Positions 1 through 7,090 of a stretch of DNA of 13,420 bases are shown here, one piece after another. Location: positions 1 to 13,420 of the forward strand of contig DHTR01000086.1 in the NCBI GenBank assembly GCA_002408725.1. Reading direction: 5' to 3'. Source of the DNA: Pelotomaculum sp. UBA5255 (lineage in GTDB: Bacteria; Bacillota; Desulfotomaculia; Desulfotomaculales; Pelotomaculaceae). The notes beneath the pieces are model-generated. The model was not told the DNA's origin. It saw nothing but the letters and a program-made list of their open reading frames with translations, and did not search any database. A program made the translations under genes and the position numbers. The stretch's first letter is position 1. The number at the start of each line of letters is the position of its first letter.

Positions 1-629
1 CTCATTCCCGCAAAACCGGATTGGCCGATGCCTGTTCCCATTGCACCTGCCCCGTATCCGCTGATGTTTTGCGGAGAACCCAGGCTGCCCTGGTTGGCCA
101 GGTTGCTGATGTATTGGTTGGAGGCATAATCGGGTGAATTAAAACCTATTCCATAGCGGTTTGCTGCCATTGAACTGATGTACTGGTTCCTCGAGAACTC
201 GTCATTACGGTTTTGGCCGAACTGACTTCCAAAGGTGCCGAACTGGTTTTGCATGTTGGAAGCATGGCCAAACTGTCCGGTGCTAAGCTGGGGGCTGATC
301 CCACTGCTAAACTGAGGGCTCATCCCTGTGCCAAACTGGGTACTGATTCCGGTGCCGTACTGGCCAGTGGTAAGAGGCCTGTTGGTCATCTGGGACGTGA
401 CATTTTGGGCAACATTGCTGATGACGTTGACATCCTGGCTCAGGCGGTTACAGAGATGTTGAATGGCCTGGAGTTGCTGGGTGGCAATGCTTTCATTCTG
501 CTGCAGGCGCTGGAGTTGAGTAGCATTGTTCGCCTCTGAGCGCTGCAACTGGCTTGCAACTTGACTGATTGTGTTTACTTCTTGCCGCAAATCCTGGAGC
601 TGTCTTTGAAGCTGGTAAACTTGATCCAT
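1..629 (-). CDS. Hypothetical protein, coiled-coil N-terminus and Q/G/S-rich low-complexity C-part (partial, runs off left edge)
   Basis: The ATG at 629 follows an AGGAGG ribosome binding site (637-642), and 209 codons are open to the window edge, so the C-terminus is missing. Residues 1-75 are rich in Gln, Leu, Val and Arg with heptad-like spacing (QLQRQLQDLRQEV), suggesting a coiled coil. From about residue 85 the protein is low complexity, with short irregular repeats such as QFGTG, PQFSSG, PQLSTG and NQFGTF. Two copies of an NQYIS-x-x-A motif occur near residues 148-154 and 171-178. No signal peptide or membrane segment is visible. I do not recognise a family. A structural or spore-surface role would fit the composition but is only a guess. 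It lies 199 bp downstream of the substrate-binding protein gene on the same strand, too far for clear co-translation. The reading frame is convincing; the function is unknown. Confidence 0.8.
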   Translation of the reverse strand, partial: MDQVYQLQRQLQDLRQEVNTISQVASQLQRSEANNATQLQRLQQNESIATQQLQAIQHLCNRLSQDVNVISNVAQNVTSQMTNRPLTTGQYGTGISTQFGTGMSPQFSSGISPQLSTGQFGHASNMQNQFGTFGSQFGQNRNDEFSRNQYISSMAANRYGIGFNSPDYASNQYISNLANQGSLGSPQNISGYGAGAMGTGIGQSGFAGM

Positions 630-828
630 TATCGTTCCTCCTAAAGCTGAGATTAAGGCGTACGCCTTTTACCAAATATTATTCTACGAATGAGCACAGG
701 TTATTAGTGGTAGATAATGGCACTGCTTAATAAGCCAAGAATTATCTGCGTTCATTTTAAATATGAAAGGATTTTTCAATCTTAATAGCCGCTAGAAAAG
801 CAGGTGGAATGAATATTAAAAGAAAAAC

Positions 829-2412
829 CTATTTCACTGTTTTCTTGACCATGTTAAGATATGGATACCCCGCAATATGCTGCACGAAGCCTTCTACCTT
901 CGGTGAAACTGCAGACAGGCGCAGGCTGTGGTTTAAATAAACCCAGGGTGCGTCCTGGATGATCATTCGCACGGCTTCCCGGTAAAGCTGCTCCCGTAAA
1001 GCCGGGTCTGCTGATTGTTGTGCTTTAGCCAGCAGCAGGTCTACTTCTTTATTGTGGTAGCGTGCAGTATTTAGCCCGCTTTGGATTTGGGAAGATGAAA
1101 GCAGCGTATAGAGGAAATTATCCGGGTCGCCGTTGTCACTAATCCAGCCATAAAGAAAGGCATTTCCTTCTTCTTTTAAAAGTGCTTCCTTGTACTGTTG
1201 CCAGGGGTAGGCCTTTATTTCGGTTGTAATCCCCACCGCAGCAAGGTCAGCCTGAATGGATGCGGCAAGCTTTTCACCTCCCACAGGGTTATACGGCCTT
1301 TGATTGGTATAAGTAATAATAGTGAATTTTAGCCCCTGGGCAAGACCTTCGCGGTCAAGTAATTCCCTGGTTCCGACCGGATCATAGGGGAGAGGGCAAG
1401 TATCCGGATCATATCCTAAAACCCCGGGAGGTAAGGGGCCGCCGGCTTCAATTGAGGCCCCGTGGTACAGGCCGGCCGTGAGCTGCTTCCGGTCTATAGC
1501 CATGCTTACAGCCCTTCTCAATGTGGGGTTGTCGAAGGGCTCCTTGTCGTTAAAAAAGCCAAGATAGTTCAGATCAAGGCCGGGGCTGCGCAGTACCTGG
1601 CAGCCCTTCTGCTCGAGAAAGCGGGCGTCGGCCGGAGTAATTCCGTCAATGATATCTGCAAGTCCGAATTTTAAAAGCAACGACCGGAGCCGGCTGTTCT
1701 TGATAACATTAAAAATCAGGGTGGAGTATTCGGGGGGTTTTGCCCAGTAATCGCTATTTGCTTTCAAGGTGATTCGCTTTCCTTTATCCCAGCTTATGAA
1801 CCGGAAAGGACCGGTGCCAACTGGTTTCTCCCAAAAATCTTCGCCTAAGGCTGTAGCTGAAGCGGGACTGACAATAGGCGCCGATACGGGCATTGCCAGA
1901 TTATTCAGAAATGGGGCATAGGGATATTTCAAAAAGAACCTCACTGTGTACGGGTCGACGACTTTGATCTGATCGACCATGCCGAAGGTAAAGGCGGCAT
2001 AGGTAAGGCTATCCGTTGCCTGGGGCAATATCTGCCTTTCCAGACTGAAACGCACCGCTTCCGCATTAAAAGGGGTACCGTCATGGAACTTAATGTTTTT
2101 TCGTAAAAAGAATGTCCACACCCGGTTATCGGAGGAAACTTGCCATGACTCGGCCAGGCAGGGCTCCACTTCGGTCGTGCCTGCTTTAAAACGAACCAGG
2201 CCCTCGTATATATTGGAAATGACTTTGCAGGATTCCTCATCCTGAGCCAGAGCCGGGTCCATAGTAATTGAATCATCCCCCCTGGCGTAAACCAGACTGT
2301 AGCTTTCCCATCCTGCAAGCCTTGCGGCAACCGGGATAACGCTTGAGCGAAACATTAAAAAAACAGGAAACATAATCAACAGAACCATGGAGATGCTTTT
2401 CAATAGACGCAA
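829..2412 (-). CDS. ABC transporter substrate-binding protein, OppA/DppA/NikA type (SBP_bac_5 family)
   Basis: A 527-residue protein, the usual length for extracytoplasmic oligopeptide, dipeptide or nickel binding proteins. The basic N-terminus (MRLLK) is followed by a hydrophobic segment (about residues 6-22), a secretion signal or membrane anchor. There is no Cys lipobox, which is unusual because most Gram-positive binding proteins of this family are lipoproteins. Family hallmarks are the early IYEGLVRF segment, AESWQVSSDNRVWTFFLRKN with KFHDGTPFNAEAVRFSLER, and VGTGPFRFISWD. The start is a TTG with GGTGA about 8 bases upstream. It keeps the charged n-region that the next in-frame ATG (codon 9) would lose. 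No permease or ATPase gene is adjacent, so it is an orphan binding protein or serves a transporter elsewhere. The ligand cannot be assigned. Confident on family, not on substrate. Confidence 0.9.
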   Translation of the reverse strand: MRLLKSISMVLLIMFPVFLMFRSSVIPVAARLAGWESYSLVYARGDDSITMDPALAQDEESCKVISNIYEGLVRFKAGTTEVEPCLAESWQVSSDNRVWTFFLRKNIKFHDGTPFNAEAVRFSLERQILPQATDSLTYAAFTFGMVDQIKVVDPYTVRFFLKYPYAPFLNNLAMPVSAPIVSPASATALGEDFWEKPVGTGPFRFISWDKGKRITLKANSDYWAKPPEYSTLIFNVIKNSRLRSLLLKFGLADIIDGITPADARFLEQKGCQVLRSPGLDLNYLGFFNDKEPFDNPTLRRAVSMAIDRKQLTAGLYHGASIEAGGPLPPGVLGYDPDTCPLPYDPVGTRELLDREGLAQGLKFTIITYTNQRPYNPVGGEKLAASIQADLAAVGITTEIKAYPWQQYKEALLKEEGNAFLYGWISDNGDPDNFLYTLLSSSQIQSGLNTARYHNKEVDLLLAKAQQSADPALREQLYREAVRMIIQDAPWVYLNHSLRLSAVSPKVEGFVQHIAGYPYLNMVKKTVK

Positions 2413-2460
2413 AACAAAATCACCCCAGCTAGTAAGTCGTTGCGGATCTACTTCTGGGTT

Positions 2461-2489
2461 ATTATGCCATTTACCTCTTATTCTGGCAA
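2461..2489 (-). promoter_or_regulatory. SigA-type promoter for the substrate-binding protein gene
   Basis: On the minus strand, TTGCCA (2484-2489) is separated by exactly 17 bp from CATAAT (2461-2466). Both hexamers are one mismatch from consensus. Transcription would start near 2454 and give a leader of about 40 bases before the TTG start at 2412. Confidence 0.6.
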
Positions 2490-2565
2490 TTAATTAATGT
2501 AGAATCTTGAAATGTTGTGGCAGCAAGACAATCTATGACCTGAATATAAGTTTGGAGGCAATCAT

Positions 2566-3435
2566 ATGACCATATACTTCGGACCTGCGGGCAATTCCGC
2601 TTCATTTTACGCGGAAGGGCACAAGTCTTCCCTGGAAATGCCGGAATGGCTGGTAAAGCGCCGCTTGAACGCCTATGAATACCAGTGCGGCAGGGGTGTG
2701 AATATTGGGGAGGAAATGGCCGGGCGTTTGGGGCAATTGGCTGCCGCTCACGGGATTAAAATGAGCATTCACGCTCCCTACTATATTAATCTGAGCACGC
2801 AAGATGCCGAAATAAAGGTCAAGACAAGGGGTCATTTACTAAAATCCCTGAAAATTGCGCGGGTAATGGGAGCGAAAACCGTGGTTTTTCATCCGGGGGC
2901 GGGAAAAGGCGGCGATCGCAGGGAAACCCTGGAGCGAGCCAAGACTTTTTTGAAAGATATTCTAAAAGAGGTGGAGGATGAAGGACTCTCTGGTATCTTG
3001 CTTGCCCCCGAGACAATGGGTAAAAAAAACCAACTGGGTTCATTGGAAGAAGTGCTGGAACTGTGCGAACTGGGCAGCCAGATCGTGCCGGCCGTTGATT
3101 TTGGACACATGCACGCACTAACAGGAGGAAGATGCACCGATAGACATTCTTTTTCCGCAGTTTTAGACCGGATTGAGGAGCGGCTGGGAAGGGAAGCTGT
3201 ACAAAATTTACATATCCATTTCAGCCCCGTCGAATTTACCGGGGCCGGGGAGAAGAAGCACTGGTCAACTCTGGAGACACGGTTCGGCCCCGATTTCACT
3301 CCGCTGGCCGAATTGCTGGTGGAGCGGGACCTGAAGCCTACCATCATCTGTGAATCAGACAAGCGGCAGGCCGAGGATGCCGCAATTTACCGCGACATCT
3401 ATGAGCGGATTAAAAGCGGTCATTTGAAAAGCTGA
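2566..3435 (+). CDS. Endonuclease IV-like TIM barrel protein (AP endonuclease family 2)
   Basis: 289 residues, close to the length of endonuclease IV (Nfo), the three-metal enzyme that cuts DNA 5' of abasic sites. The ATG follows GGAGG. Metal-ligand motifs appear in order: SIHAPY (H69), FHPG (H109), APET (E149), DFGHMH (D178, H181), HIHFS (H218), KKHWS (H232) and ICESD (E263). Almost all nine Nfo zinc ligands therefore have counterparts. The exception is the Asp two residues before the last His (D229-x-H231 in E. coli Nfo), which here is Lys230. Loss of one ligand leaves open whether this is a true abasic-site nuclease or a related TIM barrel enzyme (sugar isomerase-like barrels share the fold). 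It is monocistronic, followed by a strong terminator. The fold is well supported; the exact activity is moderately supported. Confidence 0.85.
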   Translation: MTIYFGPAGNSASFYAEGHKSSLEMPEWLVKRRLNAYEYQCGRGVNIGEEMAGRLGQLAAAHGIKMSIHAPYYINLSTQDAEIKVKTRGHLLKSLKIARVMGAKTVVFHPGAGKGGDRRETLERAKTFLKDILKEVEDEGLSGILLAPETMGKKNQLGSLEEVLELCELGSQIVPAVDFGHMHALTGGRCTDRHSFSAVLDRIEERLGREAVQNLHIHFSPVEFTGAGEKKHWSTLETRFGPDFTPLAELLVERDLKPTIICESDKRQAEDAAIYRDIYERIKSGHLKS

Positions 3436-3454
3436 AAGGTTGCCGTAAAGTTTA

Positions 3455-3490
3455 CGGGACTTCCGTGGTAGGGAAGTCCCGTTTTAAAAT
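3455..3490 (+). terminator. Rho-independent terminator of the endonuclease IV-like gene
   Basis: A perfect 10-bp stem (CGGGACTTCC at 3455-3464 with GGAAGTCCCG at 3472-3481) and a 7-base loop, followed by a TTTTAAAATTATT tail. It lies 20 bases after the stop codon at 3435. The opposite strand has only a weak T-run, so it is probably not an efficient terminator for the convergent gene ending at 3527. Confidence 0.85.
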
Positions 3491-3526
3491 TATTAAACTT
3501 TTTCATGGTAGATACTTGTACTTCTT

Positions 3527-4012
3527 TTAATGGGTTTCTACGTCCATGGCGCCGTTTTTACGTAGAATATCAGCTGCACTGAATATTTTCGTTTCATCTG
3601 TCCGGACGGAGGCCAGGATTTTACCCTCTCTGACTTTTCCTTCATAATATTTTCCTCTTTCAGCAGGGATACCCCAGTCAATCAGGCCACCTGCTATTCC
3701 GCCGGTTGCGGCGCCGGACAGCAACCCTGCAATCGGTCCGGCCGCGATAATCGGCCCTATTCCAGGGATGGCCAGGGCGCCGGCGCCCATAGCGAGGCCC
3801 GCAAGGCCGCCTATAACACCGCCGGTGCTTATCCCGGAAGATACACTGCCTTCGTTTGCTCCCATTCCTTCGTTCCCATGCTGCCTGGTTGCTTTTCCCT
3901 TATCAGCGGCTACAATGGAGATTTCCTCGTGGAAACCACCGTTGCGCAAAGCCGATACAGCTCTTTCAGCCTGGTCCCTGGTTTCAAATAAACCAATTAC
4001 AGTCTTAACCAT
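3527..4012 (-). CDS. General stress protein with YflT-like domain and glycine-zipper segment
   Basis: 161 residues from the ATG at 4012, chosen because AAGGGGG lies about 8 bases upstream. A farther in-frame ATG at 4045 would add 11 residues (MAMIKKQGGIH) that are just the translated ribosome binding site region. The N-terminal part (1-40, MVKTVIGLFETRDQAERAVS) matches the start of the heat-induced stress protein YflT / general stress protein 17M family. Residues about 58-112 are a Gly/Ala/Ile-rich glycine-zipper stretch (GGVIGGLAGLAMGAGALA) that may insert in or lie on a membrane. The C-terminal part (about 120-158) resembles the second half of the domain, with GKILASVRTDE. The molecular role of this family is not established; a stress link comes from Bacillus relatives. 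I found no convincing SigB-type promoter. Confidence 0.8.
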   Translation of the reverse strand: MVKTVIGLFETRDQAERAVSALRNGGFHEEISIVAADKGKATRQHGNEGMGANEGSVSSGISTGGVIGGLAGLAMGAGALAIPGIGPIIAAGPIAGLLSGAATGGIAGGLIDWGIPAERGKYYEGKVREGKILASVRTDETKIFSAADILRKNGAMDVETH

Positions 4013-4127
4013 GTGAATTCCCCCTTGTTTTTTTATCATTGCCATTTTTTTTATATTGCCACGCAGGGATGATTCCTATACTTAATTTTTCAAAAGGGAG
4101 TATTATTTCCAAAAGGGGCAAAACATC

Positions 4128-4158
4128 TTGTTTATTTTTTTTTGAGTTCTGATATAAT
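4128..4158 (+). promoter_or_regulatory. Probable promoter of the polyamine operon
   Basis: A perfect TATAAT (4153-4158) directly preceded by TGA gives an extended -10 element. The best -35 candidate is TTGTTT (4128-4133), with a 19-bp spacer, longer than ideal. The extended -10 probably compensates. The start would be about 35-40 bases before the arginine decarboxylase ATG. Confidence 0.55.
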
Positions 4159-4202
4159 ATTCTATGTTTGCAGCCAAACTAGCTATTTGAGGAGGTTAAG
4201 AC

Positions 4203-4661
4203 ATGCTACCGACTCCAAAAAAATTCTTCGTTACGGCGGGCAGTGCCGAAGGGAAGAATCACCTGAATGCATTTGACAATGCCCTTTTAATTGGGAGAAT
4301 CGGTAACTTAAACCTGATGCGGGTATCCAGCATCCTGCCTCCAGGCGTACAGTACTGCCCCAACCTGGATATTCCCCCGGGTTCCCTTGTACCAACGGCA
4401 TACGGGTACATTATTAGTGATGTTCCAGGGGAATTAATCTCCGCTGCGGTAGGTGTAGGCTTTTCTAAAGACACTTACGGAGTGATCATGGAGTTTTCCG
4501 GAAAGTGCAGTAAGGAAGAAGCGGAAAAGAAAATTATCAGTATGCTGGAAGAGGCTTTTAGGACGAGGGGAATGAAGTTAGAAGGAACAAGGCTTGCTTC
4601 TGCGGAACACCGTGTAGAAGCTATCGGTTGCGCTTTGGCTGCGGTTCCACTATGGTACTAA
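4203..4661 (+). CDS. pdaD: Pyruvoyl-dependent arginine decarboxylase
   Basis: 152 residues, typical for PvlArgDC, which decarboxylates arginine to agmatine. The proenzyme cleaves itself between two serines, and the second becomes the pyruvoyl cofactor. The site is visible as RVSSILPPG, with predicted cleavage between Ser42 and Ser43. Asn37 corresponds to the conserved Asn six residues before the cleavage serine, and Glu97 (IMEFSGKCSKEEAE) to the catalytic glutamate in the Methanocaldococcus enzyme. PTAYGYIISDVPGE and the C-terminal ALAAVPLWY are family hallmarks. The start is ATG after GAGGAGG. It is the first gene of a tight operon with spermidine synthase (26-bp gap) and agmatinase, which supports arginine rather than histidine as substrate. 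High confidence. Confidence 0.95.
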   Translation: MLPTPKKFFVTAGSAEGKNHLNAFDNALLIGRIGNLNLMRVSSILPPGVQYCPNLDIPPGSLVPTAYGYIISDVPGELISAAVGVGFSKDTYGVIMEFSGKCSKEEAEKKIISMLEEAFRTRGMKLEGTRLASAEHRVEAIGCALAAVPLWY

Positions 4662-4687
4662 AAATGTAATAATGGAGGCGTGATAAA

Positions 4688-5527
4688 TTGGACCCCAAGT
4701 TGTTTTTATGGTTTACGGAATATCAGACGAAGGATCTAGCCCTGTCCTGCAGGGTAACACGGACATTGCATAGCGAGCAAACGCCCTTTCAGAATCTGGC
4801 CGTGTTTGAAACGGAGCAGTTTGGCCGGATGCTTGTCCTGGACAATGTGATTCAGACGACAATAATGGACGAATTTGTTTACCATGAAATGATTACTCAT
4901 GTTGCGCTCAATACGCACGCAGCGCCAAAAAAGGTCCTGGTCATCGGGGGCGGCGACGGGGGCTCAGTACGAGAAATTTTAAAGCACCCGTCCATTGAAA
5001 AGGTTGTTCACTGTGAGATTGACGGTGCCGTTATCGAGGCCTCGCGCAAATACCTGCCCGAGATTAGTTGTGCCCTCAATGACCCCCGGGTGGAAATCAT
5101 CGTGAACGACGGGATTAAGCATGTCAAAAACAACAACAGTACCTATGATATTATTATTGTCGACTCGCCAGACCCCGTAGGCCCTGCGGAGGGACTGTTT
5201 TGCGCTTCCTTCTACAGGGACGTCTACGCTGCTCTGAAGGAAGACGGCATTTTTGTTGAGCAGACCGAATCCCCGTTTTTTAACCGTGACCTGATCTCAA
5301 GATTACACCAGGATATATCAGGAACATTCCCGCTAACCCGACTGTTTTTGGCCAATGTTCCGACCTATCCGGGAGGTCTGTGGTCTTTTACCATGGGCTC
5401 CAAGAAGTATGACCCCCTGGATGTGGATGTTGCTGATTTACCAAAGATGAACACGCGGTATTATAGTCCGGCCATTCACCGGACCTGTTTTGTATTGCCC
5501 CCGTTTGTAAAAGAACTGCTGAAGTAA
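4688..5527 (+). CDS. speE: Spermidine synthase (polyamine aminopropyltransferase)
   Basis: 279 residues, standard length. It transfers an aminopropyl group from decarboxylated S-adenosylmethionine to putrescine, giving spermidine. Visible motifs: YHEM (65-68), the Rossmann nucleotide loop VLVIGGGDGGSVREI (83-97), acidic HCEID (108-112) and NDG (140-142) segments that hold the cofactor, and IIIVDSPDPVGPAEGLF (155-171), where Asp159 is the expected catalytic aspartate. The start is TTG with GGAGG at 4674-4678; no ATG fits. It sits between arginine decarboxylase and agmatinase. That order also fits the thermophile route in which agmatine is aminopropylated first and the agmatinase homologue then releases urea, so the acceptor could be agmatine. 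Function is secure, acceptor preference is not. Confidence 0.95.
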   Translation: MDPKLFLWFTEYQTKDLALSCRVTRTLHSEQTPFQNLAVFETEQFGRMLVLDNVIQTTIMDEFVYHEMITHVALNTHAAPKKVLVIGGGDGGSVREILKHPSIEKVVHCEIDGAVIEASRKYLPEISCALNDPRVEIIVNDGIKHVKNNNSTYDIIIVDSPDPVGPAEGLFCASFYRDVYAALKEDGIFVEQTESPFFNRDLISRLHQDISGTFPLTRLFLANVPTYPGGLWSFTMGSKKYDPLDVDVADLPKMNTRYYSPAIHRTCFVLPPFVKELLK

Positions 5528-5542
5528 CTGGAGGGAGAGAAA

Positions 5543-6415
5543 TTGCTGGATCTCCTTGAGAGAAACGCCGGGTTCATGGGCAGCACGGACCGCTATGAAC
5601 AGGCTGAGGCTGTCCTGTTGGGCGCGCCTATGGAGTGTACCGTCAGTTTTCGCCCGGGCACCCGGAAAGGTCCCGAACAAATCCGCCTGGTTTCGCGCGG
5701 GCTGGAGGAGTACAGCGTGGATCTCAACCGAGATCTGGCCGATTACTTCTATTATGACGCGGGAGACGTGGAGCTGCCGCCTGGAACGCTTCAGGAAAGC
5801 CTGCGACGAATCGGGACGGTAACCGCTGAAATCCTCGCTGGCGGCAAATTCCCGCTTATAATCGGCGGTGAACACCTGGTGAGCCTTGCTGTCATTAAAG
5901 AAGTTGCGAGGGTGTATCCGGAGCTTGCCGTCATTCAGCTGGATGCACATGCGGATCTGCGGGAGGAATACCTTGGAGAGCGTTATTCCCATGCCACAGT
6001 CATGCGCAGAGCGGTCGACCTGTTGGGGGGGGAGAACCTCTACCAGTTTGGCGTCCGCTCCGGCACCAGGGAAGAAATCGAATTCGGCCGCAACAATACA
6101 AACCTATTTTTAAACGGCCTTGTGCAGCCCCTGCAGGAAATTATTCCTCTTCTTAAGGGGAGACCAATTTACGTCACACTGGATATCGACGTGGTCGACC
6201 CCGCGTTCGCGCCAGGTACCGGGGCAGCGGAGCCCTGCGGGTGTACCTCAAAGGAAATCATTCGAGCTGTACACATGCTGGGAGAGTTGGACGTGGTGGG
6301 CTTTGACCTAGTCGAGGTAAGTCCCCTTTATGATCTCTCGGAAAAGACCGCCCTGCTGGCGGCAAAGCTGGTTCGGGAAGCCATACTATCATTTTGTCGA
6401 CCCTCTAAAGATTGA
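5543..6415 (+). CDS. speB: Agmatinase (ureohydrolase family)
   Basis: 290 residues, typical of agmatinases. It hydrolyses agmatine to putrescine and urea with two manganese ions. All six metal ligands are present: H111 (GGEH), D134, H136 and D138 (DAHAD), D214 and D216 (DIDVVDP). The usual PGTG-x-x-EPGG loop reads PGTGAAEPCG here, with Cys replacing one Gly. SHATVMRR (149-156) matches agmatinase rather than arginase signatures. The start is TTG after GGAGGGAG, 15 bp after the spermidine synthase stop, so it is the last gene of the operon. If the preceding enzyme aminopropylates agmatine, this one could act on aminopropylagmatine instead. I saw no clear terminator between this gene and the tRNA promoter 80 bp downstream, so some read-through is possible. 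Confidence 0.95.
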   Translation: MLDLLERNAGFMGSTDRYEQAEAVLLGAPMECTVSFRPGTRKGPEQIRLVSRGLEEYSVDLNRDLADYFYYDAGDVELPPGTLQESLRRIGTVTAEILAGGKFPLIIGGEHLVSLAVIKEVARVYPELAVIQLDAHADLREEYLGERYSHATVMRRAVDLLGGENLYQFGVRSGTREEIEFGRNNTNLFLNGLVQPLQEIIPLLKGRPIYVTLDIDVVDPAFAPGTGAAEPCGCTSKEIIRAVHMLGELDVVGFDLVEVSPLYDLSEKTALLAAKLVREAILSFCRPSKD

Positions 6416-6494
6416 AGCCATAAGCAATTTCCCGAATCATAAAAAGAAACCTGAATGCAACGGCGAAAAAAGTCGTTATTCTCGAAAATTCCAT

Positions 6495-6523
6495 TTGACT
6501 TCAGCCGCTGGATTGGGTATACT
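6495..6523 (+). promoter_or_regulatory. SigA promoter for the tRNA cluster
   Basis: TTGACT (6495-6500), a 17-bp spacer, and TATACT (6518-6523): each hexamer is one base from consensus. The start would be about 6530, leaving a leader of roughly 50 bases before tRNA-Asp. Confidence 0.8.
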
Positions 6524-6534
6524 TATCATTGTCA

Positions 6535-6567
6535 GTGATGACGCCCCCCATAAAAAGGCGTTATCAC
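6535..6567 (+). other. Hairpin in the tRNA-Asp leader
   Basis: GTGATGACGCC (6535-6545) pairs with GGCGTTATCAC (6557-6567) as an 11-bp stem with one G-U pair and an 11-base loop. No T-run follows, so it is not a normal terminator. It would lie at the very 5' end of the primary tRNA transcript and could be a processing or stability element. Confidence 0.5.
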
Positions 6568-6578
6568 AGACAAAATAC

Positions 6579-6655
6579 GGAGCTGTGGTGTAGTGGCCTA
6601 ACATGCCTGCCTGTCACGCAGGAGATCGCGGGTTCGACTCCCGTCAGCTCCGCCA
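6579..6655 (+). tRNA. tRNA-Asp (anticodon GTC)
   Basis: 77 bases including encoded CCA. The acceptor arms GGAGCTG and CAGCTCC pair fully. The anticodon stem CCTGC/GCAGG (6606-6622) encloses loop CTGTCAC with anticodon GTC at 6613-6615. The T loop contains GGTTCGACTCC. First gene of a four-tRNA cluster. Confidence 0.97.
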
Positions 6656-6661
6656 CTTTCC

Positions 6662-6737
<76 letters not shown>

Positions 6738-6740
6738 GTA

Positions 6741-6769
6741 TTGACAAATAAAACAGAATATGCTATAAT
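6741..6769 (+). promoter_or_regulatory. Full-consensus SigA promoter inside the tRNA cluster
   Basis: TTGACA (6741-6746), a 17-bp spacer, and TATAAT (6764-6769), with TGC directly upstream of the -10 (extended -10). It sits in the 41-bp gap between tRNA-Phe and tRNA-Gly. Only 9 bases separate the -10 from the tRNA-Gly 5' end, so the predicted transcript has a leader of about 1-3 bases. Confidence 0.85.
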
Positions 6770-6778
6770 ATATGATGT

Positions 6779-6853
6779 GCGGAAGTGGCTCAGTGGTAGA
6801 GCATCGCCTTGCCAAGGCGAGGGTCGCGAGTTCGAATCTCGTCTTCCGCTCCA
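6779..6853 (+). tRNA. tRNA-Gly (anticodon GCC)
   Basis: 75 bases including CCA. The acceptor arms GCGGAAG and CTTCCGC pair fully. The anticodon stem TCGCC/GGCGA encloses loop TTGCCAA with anticodon GCC at 6811-6813. It has its own consensus promoter immediately upstream. Confidence 0.97.
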
Positions 6854-6860
6854 TTTGATC

Positions 6861-6935
6861 GGCGACATAGCCAAGTGGTAAGGCAGAGGACTGCAAATCC
6901 TCCACTCCCCAGTTCAAATCTGGGTGTCGCCTCCA
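6861..6935 (+). tRNA. tRNA-Cys (anticodon GCA)
   Basis: 75 bases including CCA. The acceptor arms GGCGACA and TGTCGCC pair fully. The anticodon stem GAGGA/TCCTC encloses loop CTGCAAA with anticodon GCA at 6893-6895. Last tRNA of the cluster; the terminator and then a repeat-rich mobile region follow. Confidence 0.97.
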
Positions 6936-6970
6936 AAGTTAAAAATCCCAGTCATACCAAGGGATTCGGG

Positions 6971-7007
6971 ACTGTCAGTTATTGGGAGCTGACAGTTTTT
7001 TGTTTTT
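6971..7007 (+). terminator. Terminator of the tRNA cluster
   Basis: An 8-bp perfect stem (ACTGTCAG at 6971-6978 with CTGACAGT at 6989-6996) and a 10-base loop, followed by a T-rich tail (TTTTTTGTTTTT). It lies 35 bases after tRNA-Cys. Confidence 0.8.
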
Positions 7008-7008
7008 G

Positions 7009-7090
7009 CGGCAGAGGATTTTTTTCTGACAATTAAAGTCCTCTGCCGTGTAATAATAAGTCCTCTGCTGTGCCAGAAATCCTCTGCCGT
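7009..7090. repeat. Array of TCCTCTGCCGT-type repeats, one inverted and three direct
   Basis: One inverted copy, CGGCAGAGGA (7009-7018), is followed by direct copies starting at 7039 (TCCTCTGCCGT), 7061 (TCCTCTGCTGT, one mismatch) and 7080 (TCCTCTGCCGT). A half copy, TCCTC, starts at 7101. Direct copies are 22, 19 and 21 bp apart, about two helical turns, which would place a bound protein on one DNA face. The inverted copy and the first direct copy form a perfect 10-bp inverted repeat with a 20-base spacer. The array sits between the tRNA terminator and a recombinase gene start, as expected for recombinase arm-type sites or a transposon end. Confidence 0.8.

Noticed and set aside
213..539. 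108-residue plus-strand frame
   Set aside because: It is antisense to the coiled-coil protein gene, lacks a ribosome binding site and shows only reflected repeat composition.
2889..3362. 157-residue minus-strand Ser-rich frame
   Set aside because: It is antisense to the endonuclease IV-like gene with no start signal.
6524..6578. T-box or other riboswitch before tRNA-Asp
   Set aside because: T-boxes regulate protein genes, and no T-box motif or terminator/antiterminator pair is present.
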